Source of the DNA: Candidatus Methylacidiphilum fumarolicum
GTDB lineage: Bacteria; Verrucomicrobiota; Verrucomicrobiia; Methylacidiphilales; Methylacidiphilaceae
Length of the DNA: 64,000 nucleotides
Direction of reading: 5' to 3'
NCBI RefSeq assembly: GCF_949774925.1
Contig: NZ_OX458932.1
Location: 496,001-560,000, forward strand
In this document: positions 47,540-58,420 of the stretch, piece by piece
Layout of the letters: the number at the start of each line of letters is the position of its first letter
Position numbering within the stretch: position 1 is the stretch's first letter
Program-made: the position numbers and the translations under genes
The notes under the pieces: model-generated
The model's database searches: none
Told to the model about the DNA's origin: nothing
Seen by the model: only the letters and a program-made list of their open reading frames with translations

Positions 47540-48700
47540 TTAACTGCTTTTTTCGATTGTGCTAGGGGAAGGAAAAGCCCTTGGAGTATCGACAAATCCT
47601 ATTAATTCCTCTTTTGAAGGAGTTCTTTTGTTGTTTATTGCAAAATCTCTAATCTGATCCAATATTCTCCGGGCCTGTTCTTCTGATAAAAAGATTCCTA
47701 GTTTTTCGTAGGTCCAAAGAACGGATTTTCTTCCTGAATGTTTCCCAAGAATAAACCGATGCTTTCGGCCTATAATAGACGGATGGAAAGGTTCATAATT
47801 TCTTGGGTTTTTGAGAATTCCATCGACATGAATGCCTGATTCATGCAGAAAAATGTCTTTCCCTAGGATACTTTTCCAACGAGGAATTTTCCTTCCACTG
47901 AACCGAGCAATTAAGAAACACAAGGAAAAAAGTGCCTTCAGATCTATGCCGCAATCTACCTTTTCACGAATAGAAAGGAAAAAGGCAACTTCTTCAAGCG
48001 ATCCATTCCCTGCTCTTTCTCCAAGACCACAAGTGGTAAGACTGAGGGAATCGACACCAGCATGCCAGGCAGCTATTGAATTGGCTGTTGCCATGCCAAA
48101 ATCATCATGTCCATGGAATTCCAAAAGCATGGGCGTGATTTTTTTTAACTTGGAAATGATTTTGTATGTTTGAATAGGATCGAGAATACCAACAGTATCA
48201 GCATAGCGAAATCGGAAGGCACCGCTTTGTTGAGAAACTTCCACGGCCTCCATTAAAAATTGTTCATCTGCTCGGGAGGCGTCTTCTCCTCCCATGGCAA
48301 CTTCAAGGCCCATGTCCTTGGCTTTTGATACATATTTTTTTATTTTTTCTAGTACAGAAGACCGGGTCATCTTGAGTTTTGTTGAAATCTGAATGTCAGA
48401 AAGGGGTATGGAGAGATTGACAGTAGAGGCCCCAGATTGCTTGACTGCTTTTAAATCTTCCTCCGTCATTCTTCCCCAGGCGGTGATACGGGCAGAAAGT
48501 CCAAGGGAAAGAATTTTATCGAAGGCTTCCATTTCTACTTTTCCGATTGATGGGGTGCCTGCTTCAATTTCTCTGAGCCCACATTGCGCTAACCGTTTAG
48601 CAATCAGATCCTTTTGATTGGGACTGAATGCAACTCCTGGAGTTTGCTCTCCGTCTCGTAAGGTTGTGTCAGCTAACAAAATCTTTTGGCTTGTCCCCAC
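47540..48700 (-). CDS. nifV: Homocitrate synthase (nitrogenase cofactor)
   Basis: 386 residues from a GTG at 48700; DTTLRDGEQTPGVAFSPNQK follows ten residues in, as in other NifV. FHGHDDFGMATANSIAAW carries the metal-binding HGHDDxG motif, and FLHESGIHVDGILKNPRNYE is the C-terminal signature. It joins acetyl-CoA and 2-oxoglutarate to homocitrate, the organic ligand of FeMo-co. It is divergent from nifH. Its -24/-12 promoter is so close that the transcript would start within one or two bases of the GTG, with no room for a ribosome-binding site. Convergent with cysH, 25 bases apart. Confidence 0.92.
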   Translation of the reverse strand: MGTSQKILLADTTLRDGEQTPGVAFSPNQKDLIAKRLAQCGLREIEAGTPSIGKVEMEAFDKILSLGLSARITAWGRMTEEDLKAVKQSGASTVNLSIPLSDIQISTKLKMTRSSVLEKIKKYVSKAKDMGLEVAMGGEDASRADEQFLMEAVEVSQQSGAFRFRYADTVGILDPIQTYKIISKLKKITPMLLEFHGHDDFGMATANSIAAWHAGVDSLSLTTCGLGERAGNGSLEEVAFFLSIREKVDCGIDLKALFSLCFLIARFSGRKIPRWKSILGKDIFLHESGIHVDGILKNPRNYEPFHPSIIGRKHRFILGKHSGRKSVLWTYEKLGIFLSEEQARRILDQIRDFAINNKRTPSKEELIGFVDTPRAFPSPSTIEKSS

Positions 48701-48711
48701 GGACAGTTAGA

Positions 48712-48727
48712 AGCAGAAAGTATGCCA
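48712..48727 (-). promoter_or_regulatory. Sigma-54 promoter of nifV
   Basis: Minus strand TGGCATACTTTCTGCT, against consensus TGGCAC-N5-TTGCW: the GG and GC doublets have the required spacing (ten bases between). It differs at the sixth and twelfth positions, exactly as in the nifH promoter. Predicted +1 falls at 48701-48702, at the nifV start codon. Confidence 0.75.
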
Positions 48728-48765
48728 TTAGAATTCTCCAGTTTGAGCATGGAGCCATCCAATAA

Positions 48766-48781
48766 TGTAAAGAATTCGACA
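48766..48781. promoter_or_regulatory. NifA upstream activator site 1 (nifV-nifH)
   Basis: TGT-AAAGAATTCG-ACA, a full match to the NifA site TGT-N10-ACA. It lies about 40 bases beyond the nifV -24 element and about 180 bases before the nifH -24 element, so it could serve both genes by looping. Confidence 0.7.
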
Positions 48782-48795
48782 AAATATTTTTCTTT

Positions 48796-48811
48796 TGTCT
48801 TTTTTTTAACA
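48796..48811. promoter_or_regulatory. NifA upstream activator site 2 (nifV-nifH)
   Basis: TGT-CTTTTTTTTA-ACA, a second full match to TGT-N10-ACA, starting 30 bases from site 1, close to three helix turns so that both lie on about the same face. The T-rich spacer makes a chance match somewhat more likely than for site 1. Confidence 0.6.
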
Positions 48812-48842
48812 GCCAAACCGATGTGTGTCGAACAAGGGATAG

Positions 48843-49931
<1,089 letters not shown>

Positions 49932-49947
49932 TTGCGACTATGGAAAG

Positions 49948-49981
49948 TCGAACCCCTCCTCTATAGAAGTGAGGGGTTCGA
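49948..49981 (+). terminator. Stem-loop between nifH and nifD
   Basis: Perfect 11-bp inverted repeat TCGAACCCCTC ... GAGGGGTTCGA with a 12-base loop, 16 bases after the nifH stop. No U-run follows, so it is more likely a 3' stabiliser or processing/attenuation point that raises NifH over NifDK than a full terminator. Confidence 0.7.
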
Positions 49982-50043
49982 TGGACCATAAATAGCGCAG
50001 CTCATTGGAGAGCAGCTAAAAACAGAACAAAAGGAGTAGGTCT

Positions 50044-51519
50044 ATGAGTTTGACAATAGAAAACGCACAACCAGTAAATGTAAAGGAAAGGAACAAAGCA
50101 CTGATCAAAGAGGTGCTTCAAGTCTATCCAGAGAAGGCAGCAAAAAAAAGAGAAAAGCACTTAAATCTTTATGAAGCTGGGAAGTCTGATTGTGGCGTAA
50201 AATCCAATATTAAATCGCTTCCTGGGGTAATGACCATTAGAGGATGTGCTTATGCTGGATCCAAAGGGGTGGTCTGGGGACCCATAAAAGATATGATCCA
50301 TATTAGCCATGGACCTGTGGGGTGTGGGCAATATTCATGGGCTTCACGACGGAATTATTATATAGGCACAACAGGGGTAGATACCTTTGTGACCATGCAG
50401 TTTACGACGGATTTCCAGGAAAGAGACATTGTCTTTGGAGGAGATAAAAAGTTAGCGAAGGCTCTGGAAGAGCTGCAGGAACTCTTTCCTTTGAACAAAG
50501 GCATTACCATTCAGTCGGAGTGTCCTATAGGACTGATTGGAGATGATATTGAGGCTGTGGCCAAAGCTAAGAGTAAAGATTTCGGTGGCAAGACCATTGT
50601 ACCCGTACGGTGTGAAGGTTTTAGAGGGGTTTCGCAGTCTTTAGGTCACCATATAGCCAATGATAGCATCAGGGATTGGGTGCTAGAAAAAATGGCCGGC
50701 AAAAAAGAAGAGTTTGTTTCTACTCCTTATGATGTTGCTATTATCGGTGATTACAATATTGGTGGGGATTCTTGGGCATCACGCATCCTCCTTGAAGAAA
50801 TGGGCTTACGCGTTGTGGCTCAATGGTCAGGAGATGGGAGCTTAAAAGAGCTTGAGAGAACCCCTAAAGTCAAACTCAATATCTTACACTGTTATCGTTC
50901 GATGAATTACATCAGCCGGTACATGGAAGAGAAATTTGGGATTCCATGGGTAGAATACAACTTCTTTGGGCCAACAAAAATTGCTGAATCGCTGCGGAAG
51001 ATTGCTAGCTTTTTTGACGATAAAATTAAAGAAGGTGCCGAAAAGGTCATTGCTAAGTACCAACCAATGGTCGATGCGGTCATTGCCAAGTATAGGCCTA
51101 GGTTAGAAGGCAAAAAAGTAATGCTCTTTGTGGGGGGCTTAAGACCCAGGCATGTCATTGGAGCTTACGAAGATTTGGGAATGGAAGTCATTGGCACTGG
51201 CTATGAGTTTGGCCATAACGATGATTACCAGCGGACGACGCATTATGTGAAGGATGGTACCCTTATTTATGATGATGTGACAGGGTTCGAATTCGAAAAG
51301 TTTGTTGAAGCCCTTCAGCCCGATCTAGTGGGTTCGGGAATCAAAGAAAAATATGTTTTCCAAAAGATGGGCTTTCCTTTTCGCCAGATGCATTCGTGGG
51401 ATTATTCTGGGCCTTATCATGGGTATGATGGCTTTGCGATATTTGCTAGGGACATGGACATGGCGATCAATAGCCCGGTGTGGAAAATGACGGCTGCGCC
51501 TTGGAAAACAAAGCAATGA
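50044..51519 (+). CDS. nifD: Nitrogenase MoFe protein alpha chain
   Basis: 491 residues, starting 112 bases after nifH with AAGGAG upstream. P-cluster Cys are seen at [21 protein letters not shown] and [12 protein letters not shown]. FeMo-co ligands are the Cys in [15 protein letters not shown] and the His in [17 protein letters not shown]. The [12 protein letters not shown]-like stretch ([18 protein letters not shown]) is typical of Mo-type NifD, not VnfD or AnfD. It pairs with NifK to reduce N2. An alpha-chain length near 490 is normal. nifK begins 43 bases downstream. Confidence 0.98.
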   Translation: MSLTIENAQPVNVKERNKALIKEVLQVYPEKAAKKREKHLNLYEAGKSDCGVKSNIKSLPGVMTIRGCAYAGSKGVVWGPIKDMIHISHGPVGCGQYSWASRRNYYIGTTGVDTFVTMQFTTDFQERDIVFGGDKKLAKALEELQELFPLNKGITIQSECPIGLIGDDIEAVAKAKSKDFGGKTIVPVRCEGFRGVSQSLGHHIANDSIRDWVLEKMAGKKEEFVSTPYDVAIIGDYNIGGDSWASRILLEEMGLRVVAQWSGDGSLKELERTPKVKLNILHCYRSMNYISRYMEEKFGIPWVEYNFFGPTKIAESLRKIASFFDDKIKEGAEKVIAKYQPMVDAVIAKYRPRLEGKKVMLFVGGLRPRHVIGAYEDLGMEVIGTGYEFGHNDDYQRTTHYVKDGTLIYDDVTGFEFEKFVEALQPDLVGSGIKEKYVFQKMGFPFRQMHSWDYSGPYHGYDGFAIFARDMDMAINSPVWKMTAAPWKTKQ

Positions 51520-51562
51520 AGCATCCGATTCAGTCTAAAGCTTAACAATAAAGGAGAGGATT

Positions 51563-53143
51563 ATGGAAACGACAGAAAAGGCAAAAAGCCAAAATGCCGA
51601 CAATGTGCTCGATCATTTTAATCTGTTTAGACAACCCCAGTACTTACAGATGTTTGAGAAGAAAAAATGTGAGTTTGAAAATCCAGCACCTGCTGAAGAG
51701 GTTGAAAAAATCAGGGAATGGACAAAAACCTGGGAGTACAGAGAAAAAAATTTTGCTCGAGAAGCCATATCCATAAATCCTTCCAAAGCCTGCCAACCCC
51801 TGGGAGCTATCTTTGCGGCAGTGGGATTTGAAGGAACCCTGCCCTTTGTCCATGGCTCCCAGGGCTGTGTGGCTTATTTTAGGAGCCATTTTAGCCGGCA
51901 TTTTAAAGAACCCTCCAGCTGTGTCTCCTCTTCTATGACTGAAGATGCGGCAGTCTTTGGTGGGCTTAATAACATGATTGATGGGCTGGCTAATTCTTTT
52001 TCTTTATACAAACCAAAAATGATCGCTGTCTCCACTACTTGTATGGCTGAGGTGATTGGCGATGATCTCAATGCTTTTATAAAAAATGCAAGGGATAAAG
52101 GCAGTATTCCCCAAGACTTTGACGTTCCTTTCGCCCATACCCCATCCTTTGTTGGAAGCCATATTACAGGCTACGACAATATGATGAAAGGGATACTGAG
52201 CTATTTTTGGGATGGTAAAGCGGGAACTGTGCCACCACTAGAAAGAAAGCCTGTGGATCGAATCAATATTATTGGAGGCTTTGACCCTTATACTGTAGGC
52301 AATATGAGGGAATTAAAAAGAATACTTAGTTTGATGGGGGTTAACTATTTGATTCTCTCCGATAATAGCGATGTTTGGGATACCCCAACCGATGGGACAT
52401 TCCGAATGTATGATGGTGGAACGAAACTTGCTGAGATTTCTGATGCTATTCATTCAAAAGCTACGGTTTCCATCCAAGGATTTTGCACAGAAAAAACTAT
52501 CTCTTATATAAATGAGAAGGGCCAACAAACTGTTGTCTTCCATTGTCCAATAGGAGTGCGGGCGACCGATGCATTCCTTATGGAAATCAGTAAGTTGACC
52601 GGGAAGTCTATCCCTGAAGAACTTGAAAAAGAACGGGGTAGGCTTGTCGATGCCATAGCAGATTCCAATGCCCATATTCATGGGAAGCGCTTTGCTCTGT
52701 TTGGAGATCCGGATATGACCCTTGGTCTTACTGGTTTTCTTTTGGAACTGGGAGCCGAACCGATTCATGTCTTATGTACCAATGGGGGCAAAGAATGGGA
52801 AGAGAAAGCGAAAGCCCTTCTTGAGGCTTCTCCTTTTGGCAAAAATTGCAATGTTTATGCTGGCAAAGACCTGTGGCATATGCGATCGCTGCTCTTTACA
52901 GAGCCTGTGGATTTTTTAATCGGTAACACGTATGCTAAATATCTCGAAAGGGATACGGGCACTCCCTTGATTCGTATTGGATTTCCTATTTTTGATAGGC
53001 ATCATCATCATCGCTATCCGATATGGGGCTATCAGGGTGGATTGAATGTTCTAGTATGGATTTTGGATAAGATCTTTGATGAGATGGATAAAAACACAAT
53101 CGTTCCTGCAAAATCAGATTATAGCTATGACATAATACGATAA
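51563..53143 (+). CDS. nifK: Nitrogenase MoFe protein beta chain
   Basis: 526 residues with AAAGGAGAGG before the ATG. P-cluster ligands are at [35 protein letters not shown] and [37 protein letters not shown] starts the third subdomain, and the C-terminal [20 protein letters not shown] is the beta-chain signature. The N-terminus is shorter than in some Group I enzymes. With NifD it forms the heterotetramer holding the P-clusters. nifE follows after 42 bases. Confidence 0.98.
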   Translation: METTEKAKSQNADNVLDHFNLFRQPQYLQMFEKKKCEFENPAPAEEVEKIREWTKTWEYREKNFAREAISINPSKACQPLGAIFAAVGFEGTLPFVHGSQGCVAYFRSHFSRHFKEPSSCVSSSMTEDAAVFGGLNNMIDGLANSFSLYKPKMIAVSTTCMAEVIGDDLNAFIKNARDKGSIPQDFDVPFAHTPSFVGSHITGYDNMMKGILSYFWDGKAGTVPPLERKPVDRINIIGGFDPYTVGNMRELKRILSLMGVNYLILSDNSDVWDTPTDGTFRMYDGGTKLAEISDAIHSKATVSIQGFCTEKTISYINEKGQQTVVFHCPIGVRATDAFLMEISKLTGKSIPEELEKERGRLVDAIADSNAHIHGKRFALFGDPDMTLGLTGFLLELGAEPIHVLCTNGGKEWEEKAKALLEASPFGKNCNVYAGKDLWHMRSLLFTEPVDFLIGNTYAKYLERDTGTPLIRIGFPIFDRHHHHRYPIWGYQGGLNVLVWILDKIFDEMDKNTIVPAKSDYSYDIIR

Positions 53144-53185
53144 GGATTTCGAAGAAAAGAAAAGGCTGCCAAGGAGGCAAGTACC

Positions 53186-54565
53186 ATGACGACGCTATCG
53201 GCAAAAATCCAGGAGGTGTTTCAAGAGCCAGCCTGCCAGAAAAACCGCTCAAAATCTGATAAAGAACGGAAAAAAGGCTGCACCAAGATCTTACAGCCTG
53301 GTGCTGCAGCAGGAGGCTGTGCGTTTGATGGAGCCAAAATCGCCTTGCAGCCTATAACGGATGTTGTTCATCTTGTGCATGGTCCAATAGCCTGTGAAGG
53401 AAACTCTTGGGATAATCGAGGTTCCAAGTCCTCCGGCTCCAAGCTTTATCGTTTGGGTTTTACGACAGATATAAACGAAATGGATGTAATTTATGGCGGA
53501 GAAAAGAGGCTTTTCAAAGCCATAAAGGAAGTGGTGGAAAAGTACAGACCTCCGGCCGTTTTCGTTTATAACACCTGTATTCCTGCCTTGATTGGCGATG
53601 ATTTAGAAGCCGTATGCAAGGCAGCCAAAGAGAAATTTGGGATCCCTGTTGTTCCGATTCAATCCCCTGGCTTTGCGGGTAGTAAAAACCTTGGGAACAA
53701 GTTAGCTGGTGAAGCGTTGTTGGACTACGTAATTGGCACAGAAGAGCCAGAAGTGACCACGCCTTATGATATCAATATCATTGGCGAATATAATTTAGCG
53801 GGGGAATTGTGGCAGGTAAAACCGCTTTTCGATCAACTTGGTATAAGGATTGCTGCCTGTATATCAGGGGATAGCCGTTACAAAGAAATAGCCAGTTGTC
53901 ATAGGGCCAGAGCAGCAATGCTTGTCTGCTCCAAGGCGATGATCAATATCGCTAGAAAAATGGAAGAACGCTATGGGATTCCTTTTTTTGAAGGGTCTTT
54001 TTATGGAATCTCCGATATGAGTGAGGCTTTAAGAAACATCGCTACCCTTCTAGTCCAAAGGGGAGCAGAGGAAGAACTGCTGGCAAAGACGGAAATTCTG
54101 ATCAGACACGAGGAACAGAAAGCGTGGAGAAAGTTGGAAACATACAAAAAAAGGTTATCTGGCAAAAGGGTTTTATTGATCACTGGAGGAGTGAAATCTT
54201 GGTCTGTTGTTTCGGCTTTGCAAGAGGTGGGGATGGTGGTGGTAGGGACTAGTGTTAAAAAGTCAACGGAGGAAGATAAACAAAGGATTAAAAAAATCAT
54301 GGGAGAAGAAGCCCACATGATCGAAGAGATGACGCCTAAGGAGATGTATAAGATGCTTAAGGATGCCCAGGCGGACATTTTGCTTTCCGGAGGCCGCTCT
54401 CAGTTTGTTGCATTAAAGGCAAAGGTTCCTTGGCTAGATATTAATCAGGAAAGACATCATGCCTATGCTGGATATGAAGGCATGGTCAATTTGGTAGATC
54501 AGATTGATAGGACTTTAAATAATCCTCTGTGGGAGAAGTTAAGAACTCCTGCTCCGTGGGACTAA
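53186..54565 (+). CDS. nifE: Nitrogenase cofactor scaffold protein NifE
   Basis: 459 residues, GGAGG nine bases before the [23 protein letters not shown] and [20 protein letters not shown] are the NifE equivalents of the NifD P-cluster motifs, and [17 protein letters not shown] the third Cys. The FeMo-co His/Cys pair of NifD is only partly kept, as expected. NifEN receives NifB-co and completes FeMo-co with Mo and homocitrate. nifN starts 15 bases later. Confidence 0.96.
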   Translation: MTTLSAKIQEVFQEPACQKNRSKSDKERKKGCTKILQPGAAAGGCAFDGAKIALQPITDVVHLVHGPIACEGNSWDNRGSKSSGSKLYRLGFTTDINEMDVIYGGEKRLFKAIKEVVEKYRPPAVFVYNTCIPALIGDDLEAVCKAAKEKFGIPVVPIQSPGFAGSKNLGNKLAGEALLDYVIGTEEPEVTTPYDINIIGEYNLAGELWQVKPLFDQLGIRIAACISGDSRYKEIASCHRARAAMLVCSKAMINIARKMEERYGIPFFEGSFYGISDMSEALRNIATLLVQRGAEEELLAKTEILIRHEEQKAWRKLETYKKRLSGKRVLLITGGVKSWSVVSALQEVGMVVVGTSVKKSTEEDKQRIKKIMGEEAHMIEEMTPKEMYKMLKDAQADILLSGGRSQFVALKAKVPWLDINQERHHAYAGYEGMVNLVDQIDRTLNNPLWEKLRTPAPWD

Positions 54566-54580
54566 CCGATAAAAATTAAG

Positions 54581-55924
54581 ATGGCGACGATTATTCATAG
54601 TAAAAAAGCCTGTTCGGTGAGCCCATTGAAGATGAGTCAGCCTATTGGTGGGGCGCTTGCCTTTATGGGAATTAATAGATCGATGCCTGTGCTCCATGGA
54701 TCCCAAGGTTGTACCGCCTTTGGTCTCGTACTTTTTGTTCGACATTTTCGTGAGATGATTCCGTTGCAAACAACGGCAATGAATGAAGTCACAACAATCA
54801 TGGGAGGATTAGAGAATATAGAACAAGCAATTGTGAACATTTACAAACGAGCAAAACCTGCTTTGATAGGCATCTGCTCGACTGGACTGACCGAAACCAA
54901 AGGGGATGATGTGGAAAGTTATCTTAAGATAGTTCGCCAGAGGCATCCAGAGGTTGAAGACTGTCAGCTAGTTTATGTCTCTACTCCTGACTTCGTTGGA
55001 GCTTTTCAAGATGGTTGGGGAAAAGCCGTTTCGAAAATGATCGAAGTATTAGTGGAAGCATCTTCTGAAACTGTTAAAGGCCAAATCAATATATTACCCG
55101 GCAGTCATCTGTCAGCTGCAGATATCGAAGAAATTAAGGAAATGGTAGAAGACTTTGGGCTCAGAGCTATCATTTTGCCCGATATTTCAGGATCGCTTGA
55201 TGGGCATGTTCCAGAGGATTTTACCCCTACAACGATTGGAGGGACACCATTAGAAAAGCTTAAAGAAATGGGTAAATCGGAGGTTACCATTGCCATCGGT
55301 GAACAGATGCGCGCTGCTGCGATGGCTCTTGAAATCAAAACAGGAGTTCCTTTTTTTATTTTCGAAAGACTCACTGGATTAGCTTCGGTCGATCTTTTTA
55401 TAGAGAGGCTTTCAATCATTGCTCAAAAACCTGTTCCCAATAAATACCGTCGCCAAAGATCCCAGCTTGTCGATGCCATGCTCGATTGCCAATTTTATTT
55501 TGGAGGACTTTCAATTGCCCTCGGTGCTGAGCCTGACCTGTTGTGGGCTATTGGGAATTTCCTTGTCGAAATGGGAGCAAAAATTACCGTGGCAATTACC
55601 ACCACAGAATCCGTCCTTCTTCCCAATATGCCCTGTGATACAGTCACCATAGGCGATCTGGAAGACTTAGAAACCATGGCGAAAGGTACAGATCTCATTC
55701 TTACCCATTCCCACGGTCGGGGTGCCTCCCGAAGACTGGGAATTCCCCTCTACCGAATAGGTCTTCCCATGTTCGATAGAGTGGGAGCAGCTCACCGCTT
55801 GAGCGTTGGATACCGAGGAAGTCGCAACATCCTTTTTGAAATAACTAACTTGCTTATCGAACAGGAAGAAAAAAAAGAAGAAGAGAAAGAACGAACCCAT
55901 TTTTATACCTCCCTTTCTGGATGA
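54581..55924 (+). CDS. nifN: Nitrogenase cofactor scaffold protein NifN
   Basis: 447 residues. CSVSPLKMSQPIGGALAFMG and VLHGSQGCTAFGLVLFVRHF correspond to the NifK N-terminal motifs, with fewer Cys, as is usual in NifN. GICSTGLTETKGDDVESYL and GLPMFDRVGAAHRLSVGYRG are the later signatures. The C-terminal ~20 residues are Glu/Lys-rich. It pairs with NifE as the FeMo-co assembly scaffold. nifX follows after three bases, so the genes are coupled. Confidence 0.95.
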   Translation: MATIIHSKKACSVSPLKMSQPIGGALAFMGINRSMPVLHGSQGCTAFGLVLFVRHFREMIPLQTTAMNEVTTIMGGLENIEQAIVNIYKRAKPALIGICSTGLTETKGDDVESYLKIVRQRHPEVEDCQLVYVSTPDFVGAFQDGWGKAVSKMIEVLVEASSETVKGQINILPGSHLSAADIEEIKEMVEDFGLRAIILPDISGSLDGHVPEDFTPTTIGGTPLEKLKEMGKSEVTIAIGEQMRAAAMALEIKTGVPFFIFERLTGLASVDLFIERLSIIAQKPVPNKYRRQRSQLVDAMLDCQFYFGGLSIALGAEPDLLWAIGNFLVEMGAKITVAITTTESVLLPNMPCDTVTIGDLEDLETMAKGTDLILTHSHGRGASRRLGIPLYRIGLPMFDRVGAAHRLSVGYRGSRNILFEITNLLIEQEEKKEEEKERTHFYTSLSG

Positions 55925-55927
55925 ATT

Positions 55928-56326
55928 ATGAAAGTTGCATTTGCTACACAGGATTTGAATCGAGTAGATGCTCATTTTGGGTGGGCAAAAAATATCGCTA
56001 TCTATGAAGTCTCCCAGGATGGGTATCAACACCTACAAACGGTTAGCTTTGATGGAGAACTAAAAGAGGATGGGAATGAGGACAAATTAGAACCCAAGTT
56101 GGAAGCCATAAAAGATTGTTCCATCCTCTATGTCGCAGCCATTGGTGGATCAGGGGCTGCTAGGGTAGTAGCTAAAGGGATCCATCCTATAAAGTCTAAC
56201 AACTGCGAACCAATTAAAGATATTCTTGTCAAACTCCAGCAGATTCTAAATGGGACACCACCCCCTTGGCTCAGAAAAGCTATGAACAAGGGAAGAGAGA
56301 AAATTGTGAATTTCGAGGAGGAATAG
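55928..56326 (+). CDS. nifX: Nitrogenase cofactor carrier NifX
   Basis: 132 residues. [20 protein letters not shown] is the NifX/NafY-type dinitrogenase cofactor-binding opening, and [17 protein letters not shown] the conserved loop; the same domain occurs at the C-terminus of NifB here. It binds NifB-co or VK-cluster and hands it between NifB, NifEN and NifDK. Starts three bases after nifN and is followed one base later by the DUF269 gene. Confidence 0.93.
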   Translation: MKVAFATQDLNRVDAHFGWAKNIAIYEVSQDGYQHLQTVSFDGELKEDGNEDKLEPKLEAIKDCSILYVAAIGGSGAARVVAKGIHPIKSNNCEPIKDILVKLQQILNGTPPPWLRKAMNKGREKIVNFEEE

Positions 56327-56327
56327 T

Positions 56328-56801
56328 GTGATGAAACTTAAGGAAGAAAAAATAGACGCAGAGCTTATCAAAGAATTTCTCACAGAACTTGTCAATCAAT
56401 TACGTGCTCAGGATACGTATGGAAATTGGGAGGGAAAAAAAAATGAGGAACTTCTGAAGGATTATATTATTGATGCTCAGAAAAGAAAGGAAATTCCCAT
56501 TATTGGGGATCCCGATCCTGACATTCTATGGCGGATAGAACTATTTTTCAATGCCGTCGCCTTAACAATTGAAAAAAAGACGGGTGTTCTTGTGGTGCCG
56601 ATGATGAGCATGCATCATGAAGGCTTTGGAAGGGTGGTTCTTTTTGGAGGAAGGCTGGTTGTTATCAATAAAACATTGCGTGATGTACACCGATTCGGTT
56701 ATCCCTCTTTAGAAAAACTGGGAGAAACAGGAGCAAAATACGCTACCCTTGGTATTGAAATGATTTCACGTTTTCCAGAGGCTGCAAGATTCGAAGGATA
56801 A
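56328..56801 (+). CDS. NifX-associated nitrogen fixation protein (DUF269)
   Basis: 157 residues. [20 protein letters not shown] and [20 protein letters not shown], then [20 protein letters not shown] and [13 protein letters not shown]-like [16 protein letters not shown], are the DUF269 signatures. The family always accompanies nifX and is thought to help FeMo-co formation; its reaction is unknown. In many diazotrophs a small DUF683 gene and ferredoxins follow. Here the operon ends and an IS607-like relic begins ~40 bases later. Confidence 0.92.
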   Translation: MMKLKEEKIDAELIKEFLTELVNQLRAQDTYGNWEGKKNEELLKDYIIDAQKRKEIPIIGDPDPDILWRIELFFNAVALTIEKKTGVLVVPMMSMHHEGFGRVVLFGGRLVVINKTLRDVHRFGYPSLEKLGETGAKYATLGIEMISRFPEAARFEG

Positions 56802-56837
56802 TATTGCCTTTTTCCCAGTATAAAGCTTTGGAGTAAT

Positions 56838-57400
56838 GAATAGGTATTGCCATTGCGATGCCGATCTAGTCATAAACAGGCATGGCAAACCTATATTCGC
56901 CGAAGAAGTTTGACGCGCTAATCGGTCGGAGCCTAAGCTGGCAGTTGCAAAAGGCAGCAGCAAAGGGAGTCGCCCACCAAACGGACTTGAGCAAACCGGT
57001 GACTGAACGGCTGGGGGATCGAAGCAAGCGGACTAAACTCCAAGAGGAAGAATTCCCTTACCTCTGATGGAGCTTGGGGGAACGGGAGTGATTTCCAGGC
57101 GCATGGCAGAAGGCTAAGCTAGCCCCAAGCGGATTGCAGGCAAGAATGTGGGAGCTAGCCCTCAAAGACGGCTAGGAAGCGATCGAAAAGTGGGTGTTAG
57201 CCTCCTTTTCGATGATCAACCCAAAGATCCAGCGCCGTCTGAGATGGGCAGAAGAATCAAAGCGGGTTGCTTTCTTGATATTCCACTCTGTGCAGCGGCT
57301 TGTTTCTGTATTACGAAAAAGAGAGCCGTTAGCTTCTAAATTTCACATGACGAAAGCAAGGCAAGCTACCATCCCTTTTTAGCTTGTGAAAGGACTTGCA
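56838..57400 (+). mobile_element. IS607-like relic d
   Basis: Left end GGTATTGCCATTGCGATGCC resembles that of relics a and c. From 56882 ATGGCAAACC opens MANLYSPKKFDALIGRS, the helix-turn-helix start of IS607 TnpA, then the frame is lost. RESPTKRT soon after corresponds to the '(R)T.T.RR' segment. At ~57.15-57.3 kb, TnpB-like pieces match relic b (for example CAAAC...). No right end of the a/b/c type could be placed, so the 3' limit is uncertain. Confidence 0.65.
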
Positions 57401-57715
57401 GAAGGGCAATCGTAAAGCAGCGAAGAGTAAAACTGCGTCAGTCGATTGGATGGGAGGAATGGAGGTACCAGACTTTTAAAGAGAAGGGGAGATAGTTTTA
57501 ACACATAGAACAGGTTTTGATCGTTTCGACCATTCTCTATATAAATAAAATGGAGAAAAAAATTTTATCTTAATTCAAGGATACCTTTATTAACAAATTA
57601 ACAAGAGAACACTGTATCATCCTATGCTCACAAAAAAGTAACGATAACAAAATTCTTATAGCCTTTTGCTTGAATTCTTGGGATCTGATGTCAAAGTCTT
57701 TTTAAATCCTTTTTT
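57401..57715. other. Intergenic stretch before ppa
   Basis: About 315 bases. The first ~90 may be further relic sequence; the remainder is AT-rich and probably holds the ppa promoter. No gene or RNA recognised. Confidence 0.4.
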
Positions 57716-58294
57716 ATGACACCTTCTTTTACATATCACAGACAGGGTGTTTCCCATCCCTGGCATGACGTTTCTCCTGGAATAAATGGGCTGCCTTCTC
57801 AATTCAATGCAGTGATTGAAGTCTCAAAAGGTAGTTCCAATAAATATGAATTGGATAAAGAAACTGGGCTTTTACGCTTAGACAGGGTACTTTATTCAGC
57901 CGTTTATTATCCGGCCAACTATGGATTTATTCCTCAAACACTGGCAGAAGATAAAGACCCCTTAGATGTTTTGGTTCTTGGGGATGAGCCTGTCTTACCC
58001 ATGACGTTAGTGCATGCGCGGACAATAGGGCTAATGGTAATGGAAGACCAGGGACAACTGGATCATAAAATAGTTTGTGTGCTCACAAGCGATCCGGAAT
58101 ACAGTCATTTGAACGATATTCATGAGCTTCCCATCCATAAGTTGAGGGTTATCCGACGCTTCTTTGAGGATTACAAGGCATTGGAACATAAAAAGGTGGT
58201 AGTAGAAGACTTTCTCCCATCTAAGGAAGCCTTCCCAATTATTGAGGAGTCTTTGCAACGGTATAGAAATTGGAAGATAGAAACTGGAAAATGA
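57716..58294 (+). CDS. ppa: Inorganic pyrophosphatase
   Basis: 192 residues. FNAVIEVSKGSSNKYELDKE is the family I opening with active-site Lys and Glu; YPANYGFIPQTLAEDKDPLD carries the DxDPxD-like metal motif (AEDKDPLDVLVL). The RTIGLMVMEDQGQLDHKIV and DPEYSHLNDIHELP segments complete the site. It hydrolyses PPi from biosynthesis, for example from CysDN sulfate activation. Not part of nif functionally but it lies in the gap between the two nif runs. Confidence 0.94.
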   Translation: MTPSFTYHRQGVSHPWHDVSPGINGLPSQFNAVIEVSKGSSNKYELDKETGLLRLDRVLYSAVYYPANYGFIPQTLAEDKDPLDVLVLGDEPVLPMTLVHARTIGLMVMEDQGQLDHKIVCVLTSDPEYSHLNDIHELPIHKLRVIRRFFEDYKALEHKKVVVEDFLPSKEAFPIIEESLQRYRNWKIETGK

Positions 58295-58383
58295 AATTAA
58301 TACTAGCTTAGCCATTTCTAGTAAAAATTTTTTTCTGATCCGATCCAAAAGTTTGTTCAAAAGAGTGTTTCATCCGCTTTCTT

Positions 58384-58414
58384 TTGACCCTAAAGTTTAG
58401 TTTAGGGTTTATAT
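58384..58414 (+). promoter_or_regulatory. MerR-type promoter/operator of merR
   Basis: -35 TTGACC and -10 TTATAT are separated by 19 bases, the overlong spacer typical of MerR-controlled promoters. The spacer carries a dyad, CCCTAAA-N6-TTTAGGG (58388-58407). The -10 ends six bases before the merR ATG, so the predicted transcript would begin at or next to the start codon. Confidence 0.75.
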
Positions 58415-58420
58415 TGTTGC

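Noticed and set aside
48822-48834. A third NifA-like site TGTGTGTCGAACA upstream of nifH
   Set aside because: The spacing between TGT and ACA is not ten bases, so it does not fit the NifA site.
56882-57067. A 61-codon frame starting MANLYSPKKFDALIGRS
   Set aside because: The first ~17 residues are a TnpA N-terminus, after which the frame is lost; it is part of relic d and not a small regulator.
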